Positions 58,500 through 64,000 of a stretch of DNA of 64,000 nt are shown one piece after another (position 1 is the first letter of the stretch; every line of letters begins with the position of its first letter). A program made the position numbers and the translations under genes. The stretch covers positions 1 through 64,000 of the forward strand of contig CAKTNP010000001.1 of NCBI GenBank assembly GCA_934589155.1, written 5' to 3'. The notes under the pieces were generated by a model, which was given only the letters and a program-made list of their open reading frames with translations, was not told the DNA's origin and did not search any database. Source of the stretch: an uncultured Oscillospiraceae bacterium. GTDB taxonomy: Bacteria; Bacillota; Clostridia; Oscillospirales; Oscillospiraceae.

Positions 58500-59396
58500 G
58501 TGGCACGACAGGAAAAAATGACCGACGAGGTCCTCCTGGGCCAGATCGGCGAGGCCGAGAGCCTGGGGACCCAGCTCCGGCGTATGGCGAAGCAGAATAA
58601 GCTGGCGGTGGTCTCCGCCTTCGTGATTTTGATCCTGATCCTGGGCGCGGTGTTTGCTCCCTGGCTCACCCCCTATCGCTTTGATGAGGCCGACGCCCTG
58701 AACCGGCTGGCCCCGCCCTCGGCCAAGCACCTGCTGGGCACCGACGAGGTGGGCCGGGACGTGCTGACAAGGCTTCTCTACGGCGCCCGGGTGTCCCTGG
58801 CCGTGGGCATTATTCCCACCCTGGCCTCCATGGCCATCGGCATTGTGCTGGGCATGACGGCGGGCTTCGTGGGGGGCAAGGTGGACTACTGCATTATGCG
58901 CCTGGCGGACGTGATGCTGGCCTTCCCGTCCTTACTCCTGGCCATGGTCATTATGTACACCCTCAGCGACGGACTCATTAACATTTTCCTGGCCCTGGCC
59001 CTGGTGAACTGGGCCTCCGTGGCCCGGATCGTCCGGTCCGAGACTCTGACCCTCCGGGAGTCGGAGTACGTGGAGGCCGCCCGGAGCATGGGCGTGAAAA
59101 AGAGCAAGATCATGTTCCGGCATATTCTGCCCAACTGCCTGCCCAGCCTCATTGTGCTGTTCACCCTGAATGTGCCCTCCGCCATTTTGTCCGAAAGCTC
59201 CCTGAGCTTTCTGGGCATCGGCGTCCAGATGCCCAACTGCTCCTGGGGCCTCATGGTGAATCGGGGCCGGGAGTTTCTGTACACCAGACCCTGGCTGAGC
59301 CTGGCCCCCAGCCTTGCCATTATGCTGGTGGTGCTGGCCTTTAATTTCCTGGGGGACGGCCTGCGGGATGTGCTGGATCCCCATATGAAGAACTGA
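58500..59396 (+). CDS. Peptide ABC transporter permease DppC-like
   Basis: This 298-residue permease starts with GTG at 58500, seven bases after AAGGAGG; a much longer open frame upstream is in the wrong frame for the preceding gene and is rejected. Conserved features are PSAKHLLGTDEVGRDVLTRLLYGARVSL, the coupling loop YVEAARSMGVKKSKIMFRHILPN, and SESSLSFLGIGVQMPNCSWG. Six membrane segments. It completes the translocation channel. Confidence 0.9.
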   Translation: MARQEKMTDEVLLGQIGEAESLGTQLRRMAKQNKLAVVSAFVILILILGAVFAPWLTPYRFDEADALNRLAPPSAKHLLGTDEVGRDVLTRLLYGARVSLAVGIIPTLASMAIGIVLGMTAGFVGGKVDYCIMRLADVMLAFPSLLLAMVIMYTLSDGLINIFLALALVNWASVARIVRSETLTLRESEYVEAARSMGVKKSKIMFRHILPNCLPSLIVLFTLNVPSAILSESSLSFLGIGVQMPNCSWGLMVNRGREFLYTRPWLSLAPSLAIMLVVLAFNFLGDGLRDVLDPHMKN

Positions 59397-59409
59397 GGGA
59401 GGGGAAAGC

Positions 59410-60387
59410 ATGGAAGAAATGACGCTGACCATTGACCATCTGAGATCCGGCTTTTTCACCCTGAACGGCTATGTGCCCGCCGTGGACGACGTGTCCATCC
59501 GGGTGCCCAGGGGCAAGATCGTGGGCATCGTAGGCGAGTCCGGTTGCGGCAAGAGCATGACCGCCCGGTCCATCATCGGCCTTCTGAAATATCCGGGAAA
59601 GATCACCGGCGGCTCCATTCAGTTGGAGGGCCGGGAGCTGACGAGCCTTTCTGACCGGGAAATGCGGAAGGTCCGGGGTGGGGAGATCGCCATGATCTTC
59701 CAGGAGCCCATGACCAGCCTGAACCCGGTGGCGAAGGTGGGCAAGCAGGTCCGGGAGGCTTTGCTCCTCCATAAGGACTGCACCAAGGCCGAGGCCAAGG
59801 CGGAGGTTCTGAGAATTTTCCAAAAAGTAGGCATTTCGGAGCCGGAAAAGCGGTATAACAGCTATCCCCATGAGCTCTCCGGCGGCCTACGCCAGCGGGT
59901 GATGATCGCCATGGCCATGATCTGCAAGCCCAAGCTCCTGATTGCCGACGAGCCCACCACCGCCCTGGACGTGACCATCGAGGCCCAGATCCTGAAACTC
60001 ATGCAGGACCTGCGGCGGGAGGAGAACATGAGCATGGTGCTGATCTCCCACAACCTGGGGGTCATTGCTGAGCTGTGCGACTATGTGTATGTGATGTATG
60101 CCGGAAAGATCGTGGAGCAGGGGGATACCCTGTCTCTGTTCCGGGACCCCAAGCACCCCTATACCCAGGGCCTGCTGGCCTCGGTGATCCCCCTGGACCG
60201 GCCCCGGAAGCGGCTGGCCACCATCCCCGGGGTGGTGCCGAATCTGCTGCACCTGCCCAAGGGCTGCGTTTTTTCCACCCGCTGCCCTTACGCTGCGGAA
60301 AAGTGCCGGGAGGAGCGGCCGGAGCTGACAGAATGCGGTGAGAACCGGATGTGCCGGTGCTTCCGGCAGGAGGAGAGCCATGGCTGA
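59410..60387 (+). CDS. Peptide ABC transporter ATPase DppD-like
   Basis: This 325-residue ATPase has Walker [10 protein letters not shown] near residue 43, Q-loop [11 protein letters not shown], signature LSGGLRQRV, Walker [14 protein letters not shown] and the oligopeptide-transport C-terminal region with [15 protein letters not shown], whose Cys residues match the iron-sulfur/oligo_HPY extension of this family. It overlaps the next ATPase gene by 8 bp. Confidence 0.93.
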   Translation: MEEMTLTIDHLRSGFFTLNGYVPAVDDVSIRVPRGKIVGIVGESGCGKSMTARSIIGLLKYPGKITGGSIQLEGRELTSLSDREMRKVRGGEIAMIFQEPMTSLNPVAKVGKQVREALLLHKDCTKAEAKAEVLRIFQKVGISEPEKRYNSYPHELSGGLRQRVMIAMAMICKPKLLIADEPTTALDVTIEAQILKLMQDLRREENMSMVLISHNLGVIAELCDYVYVMYAGKIVEQGDTLSLFRDPKHPYTQGLLASVIPLDRPRKRLATIPGVVPNLLHLPKGCVFSTRCPYAAEKCREERPELTECGENRMCRCFRQEESHG

Positions 60388-61339
60388 AGAAATTTTGCTG
60401 GAGGCCCGGGACCTGGTGAAGGAGTTCCCTGCGGGCCGAAAAAAAGCGGTCCACGCCGTGTCCGGGGTGAGCCTTACCATCCGTCCGGGGGAGACCCTGG
60501 CCCTGGTGGGGGAGTCCGGCTGCGGTAAAAGCACCCTGGGCCGGGTTCTCATGGGCCTGATCCCTCCGACCTCCGGCCGGGTGTTCTTTGAGGGCCGGGA
60601 CATTACGGCTATGAAGCCCAAGGACTTCCGCCCCCTGCAGCGGCAGATGCAGCTGGTGTTCCAGGATCCCTATGCTTCCCTGGATCCCCGGATGACGGTC
60701 CGGGACATTATCGCGGAGCCTTTGGAGACCTGGAAGGTCACCAGGACCCGGGAGGAGACCACGAGGCGGGTGTTGGAGCTCATGGCGGAGGTAGGCGTGT
60801 CCGGAGAGTTCCTGTACCGGTACCCCCACCAGTTCTCCGGCGGCCAGCGCCAGCGGATCGGCATTGCCCGGGCCATTGCCCTGGATCCTAAGCTCATCAT
60901 CTGCGACGAGCCGGTGTCCGCCCTGGACGTGTCCGTCCAGAGCCAGGTGCTGAACCTTCTGAAGGATCTTCAGGAGGAAAAGAAGCTTACGTATCTCTTC
61001 ATCAGCCACGACCTGTCCGTGGTCCGGTTCATGTCGGACCGGGTCTGCGTCATGTTCCTGGGGAAGGTCTGCGAGATCGGAGACACGAAGGACATTTACG
61101 AAAATCCCCTGCACCCCTACACCAAGTTCCTGCTGGAGGCCATCCCCAAGGCGGACCCGGAGGCGCGGCTGGAGGATAAGAACATCCTGCAGGGGGACAT
61201 TCCCAGTCCCATTGATCCGCCCAAGGGCTGCCGGTTTCACACCCGGTGCCCCTATGCCACGGAAAAGTGCCGGGAAGAGGAGCCGGAGCTGCGGAGCGTA
61301 GGCGGCCGGCAGGTGGCCTGCCATGAGGTGAAAGCATGA
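60380..61339 (+). CDS. Peptide ABC transporter ATPase DppF-like
   Basis: This 319-residue ATPase has Walker [10 protein letters not shown] near residue 45, [14 protein letters not shown], signature FSGGQRQRI, Walker [15 protein letters not shown] and the C-terminal [15 protein letters not shown]ys motif. The ATG at 60380 follows AGGAGAG inside the end of the previous gene. It forms the heterodimeric motor with the DppD-like protein. Confidence 0.93.
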   Translation: MAEEILLEARDLVKEFPAGRKKAVHAVSGVSLTIRPGETLALVGESGCGKSTLGRVLMGLIPPTSGRVFFEGRDITAMKPKDFRPLQRQMQLVFQDPYASLDPRMTVRDIIAEPLETWKVTRTREETTRRVLELMAEVGVSGEFLYRYPHQFSGGQRQRIGIARAIALDPKLIICDEPVSALDVSVQSQVLNLLKDLQEEKKLTYLFISHDLSVVRFMSDRVCVMFLGKVCEIGDTKDIYENPLHPYTKFLLEAIPKADPEARLEDKNILQGDIPSPIDPPKGCRFHTRCPYATEKCREEEPELRSVGGRQVACHEVKA

Positions 61340-61626
61340 AAAAGCAGAAGAAAACTTGGCCACTCAGCCGGATCATCGAGGTGTTTTTGCTGGTATTCGG
61401 CGTCCTGACCGTGGCGGTGCCCATGGCCGTCGCCATGGGAGCCCGGGAGACGGCGGCCTTTTCCCAGGGCCAGGTCCAGGGTCTGCTGATTTCCGGGTTC
61501 GGCCTCATGGAGGCCGGGGCCGTTATGGCCGTGGTCCGGCGGAAAAAGGCGGGGAAGGATATTTCCTTTGCCCTCGGCGCCTGCATCGCCATCCTGGCGG
61601 TGGGGGTTTTGCAGCTCGTTCTGTAA
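61336..61626 (+). CDS. Small membrane protein at the end of the peptide transporter operon
   Basis: This 96-residue protein has three hydrophobic segments (about 13-35, 50-66 and 75-95) and a basic start MKKQKKTW. It overlaps the ATPase gene by ATGA, so it is part of the transporter operon. No family is recognised; it may be a small accessory subunit. Confidence 0.75.
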   Translation: MKKQKKTWPLSRIIEVFLLVFGVLTVAVPMAVAMGARETAAFSQGQVQGLLISGFGLMEAGAVMAVVRRKKAGKDISFALGACIAILAVGVLQLVL

Positions 61627-62297
61627 CAGGCGGCGCACCGCCCCGAAAAATAGCCCCATACCCCGCCGGAAGGTCCCCCCTCCCGGCGGGGGTTCTATTT
61701 GCCCGGGGCCGTTGCTCCTTCGACTGCGAAAGCCCCCGGTATGCAGCTCCAAAAGAGGATATTTTCCAACAGAGTTGAGGACCTTCTGATTTCCAATTGC
61801 TTCTTTTGCTGCCACTGAAATCTTGGGCGGAGGGGCGATTCTGTTTACGAAATCGCCCAAGAGCTGAGCCAGGTAATCTCTCCGGGTTTCGGAGGGAGGG
61901 ATTGTTAAGGGAGGGGCGTCTGCGTCGGCACAAACTTCATATCCCTCGTGCCGACTTTCCTTTGAAAAGTCAGCCCTCGTCCATTCCGTTGTGCCTCCTT
62001 TCCCATTAGGACCCCAGAGGGGTCCTAATGGGTCCCTAGGGCCGCCCGCCCCCTGTACCCCCACCCTCCGAAGACAGGGCAGATGTCCTAATTTCACATT
62101 AGGGCGATTTCGTAAACAGAATCGCCCCTCCGCCGAAGATTTTGGAGATAGCAAAAGACGCTTATGCAATGCCTATCATTCTATTGTTCTATTGCAATCT
62201 GCTTTCATTTTCAGTTGCACACCTGGGATTTGCGCCCCTGCCGATACGGGGAAGCAGTGCGAAAGCCGGCGGCAGCTTCTCCCAAAACGGATAATTG
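61627..62297. repeat. Dispersed intergenic repeat region with nested inverted repeats
   Basis: About 670 bases without a gene. A 31-bp segment at about 61832-61862 recurs inverted at 62101-62131, and each copy is itself a hairpin (GGGCGATT/AATCGCCC). A perfect 14-bp stem with 3-nt loop lies at 62002-62032. Sequence at about 62045-62070 recurs inverted at the start of the window. This resembles a non-autonomous MITE- or REP-like element; no transposase is present. Confidence 0.6.
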
Positions 62298-62326
62298 TTG
62301 ACGAAAATCCCCGGCGGGGGTACAAT
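62298..62326 (+). promoter_or_regulatory. Promoter of the oligoendopeptidase gene
   Basis: TTGACG (62298-62303) and TACAAT (62321-62326) have a 17-bp spacer, 32 bp before the ATG. Confidence 0.75.
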
Positions 62327-62358
62327 AGAACCAACGAAAACAAGGAGGGCGAAAGCCA

Positions 62359-64000
62359 ATGAACGAAAGATGGGATCTGACCGGCATGTACCGGGGCTTT
62401 GAGGATCCGGCCTTTGAGGCGGACCTTCAGAAGTTTCAGGAAATTGTCAAAGATTTTGGGACCTTTACGGGAAAACTTGGGGAACTGGACCCCCAGGAAG
62501 CCTTAAAAACCGGATTTTCCTATATGGAATCCATGCGTGAAACAGGCGAGAAGCTCATGGTCTACGCCGCCCTGCGCCAGAGTGCTGACACCAAGGATCC
62601 CGCCGCAGGCTCCAATTTGGGCAGGATCCTGGCGGTGGACAGCCAGTCTGCCGGTCCCCAGGCGGCCTTCAGCCACTTTATGGCGGAGCTGCCGGACCTG
62701 GACGCCCGGATGGAGAAGGACCCCGTGCTGCGGGAGTACCGGTTCCTGGCCAGGGAGGCCCGGGACAACGACCGGTATCTTTTGGGAACGAAGGGCGAGG
62801 AGATCGCCTCCCGCATGAAGCTCTCCGGCTCCAACGCCTGGAGCGACCTGCAGGCCTATCTCACCAGCTCCGTGGCCGTGGACTATGACGGCGGCGTTAC
62901 CAACCTCTCCACCATCCGGAATCTGGCCTATTCCGCCGATAAGGGCGTGCGGAAGGCGGCCTATGAAGCGGAGCTTCGGTGCTACGACAAGATCAAGGAC
63001 CCGGTGGCCTACGCCCTGAACTCCATCAAGCTGGAGACCATCAGCCAGTGCCGCCTCCGGGGCTATGAATCTCCCCTGGACAAGACCCTGCGGGACAGCC
63101 GCATGAGCCGGGCAACCCTGGACGCCTTGTTCTCCACCATGGATGAGAGCCTGCCCAAATTCTGGAAGTATCTGAAGCTGAAGGGCAAGGCCCTGGGCCA
63201 TGAGAACGGCCTGCCCTGGTACGACCTGTTCGCCCCCATGGGCGCTTCCGGCAAGACCTACACCACCGAGGAGGCCCGGGATTACCTGCTGAACATTTTC
63301 GGCGGCTTTGACGGGGAGCTCCACGACATGGTGCAGCGGGCCTTTGGCGAGAGCTGGATCGACTTCTATCCCCGGGACGGCAAGGTGGGCGGCGCCTTCT
63401 GCCAGGAGGTCACCTGCCTGGGCCAGAGCCGGGTGCTGACCAACTTTGACGGTATGTTCGGCGACATCGTTACCCTGGCCCATGAGTTGGGCCACGCCTT
63501 CCACAACCTGAATCTGGTGAGCCAGCGGCCCCTGAACCGGGACTACGCCATGCCCGTGGCGGAGACCGCCTCCACCTTCAACGAGTGCGTGGTCATGAAC
63601 GCCGCTATTGCCGCCGCCCAGGATCCCCGGGAGAAGCTGGGCCTCATCGAGAGCCAGCTTCAGGACGCCACCCAGATCATCTGCGACATTTACTCCCGCT
63701 ACCGCTTTGAAAGCGCCGTTTTTGCCAGCCGGGAGCAGGAGTTCATGCCCGCCGACACCCTGTGCAAGATCATGCTCCAGGCCCAGAAGGACTCCTACGG
63801 CGACGGCCTGGATCCTAACGTGCTGCACCCCTATATGTGGGTGTGCAAGAGCCACTATTACGGCGGCGTCAGTTTCTACAACTTCCCCTACGCCTTTGGC
63901 GGTCTGCTGGCCCGGGGCCTCTACGCCAAGTACCTGGAGGAGGGCCAGGCCTTTGTGCCCAGGTACAAGGCCTTCCTGCGGGCTACCCCCGTGGCCACGG
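62359..64000 (+). CDS. pepF: M3-family oligoendopeptidase F, 3' end beyond the window
   Basis: The visible 547 residues match PepF/oligoendopeptidase F: start MNERWDLTGMYRGFEDPAF, the helical ADTKDPAAGSNLGRILAVD region, and the zinc-binding HELGHAFH near residue 375 with the downstream ETASTFNE glutamate motif and SHYYGGVSFYNFPYAFG. It cleaves short peptides in the cytosol, which fits the peptide importer upstream. AAGGAGGG SD and a good promoter precede it. The full protein is usually about 600 residues, so only the C-terminal part is missing. Confidence 0.92.
   Translation, partial: MNERWDLTGMYRGFEDPAFEADLQKFQEIVKDFGTFTGKLGELDPQEALKTGFSYMESMRETGEKLMVYAALRQSADTKDPAAGSNLGRILAVDSQSAGPQAAFSHFMAELPDLDARMEKDPVLREYRFLAREARDNDRYLLGTKGEEIASRMKLSGSNAWSDLQAYLTSSVAVDYDGGVTNLSTIRNLAYSADKGVRKAAYEAELRCYDKIKDPVAYALNSIKLETISQCRLRGYESPLDKTLRDSRMSRATLDALFSTMDESLPKFWKYLKLKGKALGHENGLPWYDLFAPMGASGKTYTTEEARDYLLNIFGGFDGELHDMVQRAFGESWIDFYPRDGKVGGAFCQEVTCLGQSRVLTNFDGMFGDIVTLAHELGHAFHNLNLVSQRPLNRDYAMPVAETASTFNECVVMNAAIAAAQDPREKLGLIESQLQDATQIICDIYSRYRFESAVFASREQEFMPADTLCKIMLQAQKDSYGDGLDPNVLHPYMWVCKSHYYGGVSFYNFPYAFGGLLARGLYAKYLEEGQAFVPRYKAFLRATPVAT

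Overview
The window looks like a chromosome segment of a GC-rich gut Clostridia (Oscillospiraceae-like; this is inferred from gene content and codon use, not from any rRNA). It carries Firmicute features: a perfect CIRCE element before clpB, strong SD sequences and sigma-A promoters, a DarA-type c-di-AMP receptor, lipoprotein binding proteins, CDP-glycerol-type wall polymer genes and pstSCAB-phoU. One 16-kb block (about 24.37-40.62 kb) is visibly AT-richer and is an integrated mobile element.

Layout. 0-7 kb: two tandem small Cys-containing proteins, a c-di-AMP receptor, D-lyxose isomerase and fructokinase behind a leader with an internal terminator, a CPA2-type antiporter, an MgtC protein, an aldo/keto reductase and a PPC-domain protein. 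7-24.2 kb: a large sugar-derivative locus. A leftward operon (LacI regulator, oxidoreductase, two TIM-barrel isomerases, oxidoreductase, sugar acetyltransferase) diverges from a rightward operon (TIM-barrel isomerase, sugar-binding lipoprotein, ABC ATPase, permease, orphan PTS EIIC). These are followed by a second LacI regulator, an O6-methylguanine methyltransferase, and a third unit of two oxidoreductases plus an isomerase. Four Gfo/Idh/MocA dehydrogenases and four sugar isomerase/epimerase-like proteins in one locus suggest oxidation and isomerisation of unusual sugars, glycosides or cyclitols; the substrate is not determinable here.

24.37-40.62 kb: an integrative mobilizable element inserted in the 5' end of a low-molecular-weight protein tyrosine phosphatase gene. 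Its right end supplies a replacement 5' end, so the phosphatase frame is restored. Cargo and maintenance genes are MobC and a MOBP-like relaxase, a candidate type I toxin-antitoxin, a YdbC-like ssDNA-binding protein, a complete type I restriction-modification system whose HsdS has an extra C-terminal domain, an iteron array beside a Rep-like protein, a ClpX-like ATPase, and Tn916-type Xis and Int. No type IV secretion genes are visible, so transfer would need a helper.

40.6-64 kb: the restored phosphatase, a DUF2284 protein, a CDP-glycerol glycerophosphotransferase-like enzyme with a YidC/LtaS-like fusion protein, pstSCAB-phoU behind tandem Pho boxes and an array of dyad repeats, a VanY-type carboxypeptidase, clpB, a PspC protein, an MscS channel, an oligopeptide ABC transporter, a dispersed intergenic repeat region, and the 5' part of an M3-family oligoendopeptidase that runs off the end. 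Phosphate uptake and phosphate-rich wall polymer genes lie side by side, and a similar dyad motif occurs in front of both, which suggests joint regulation.
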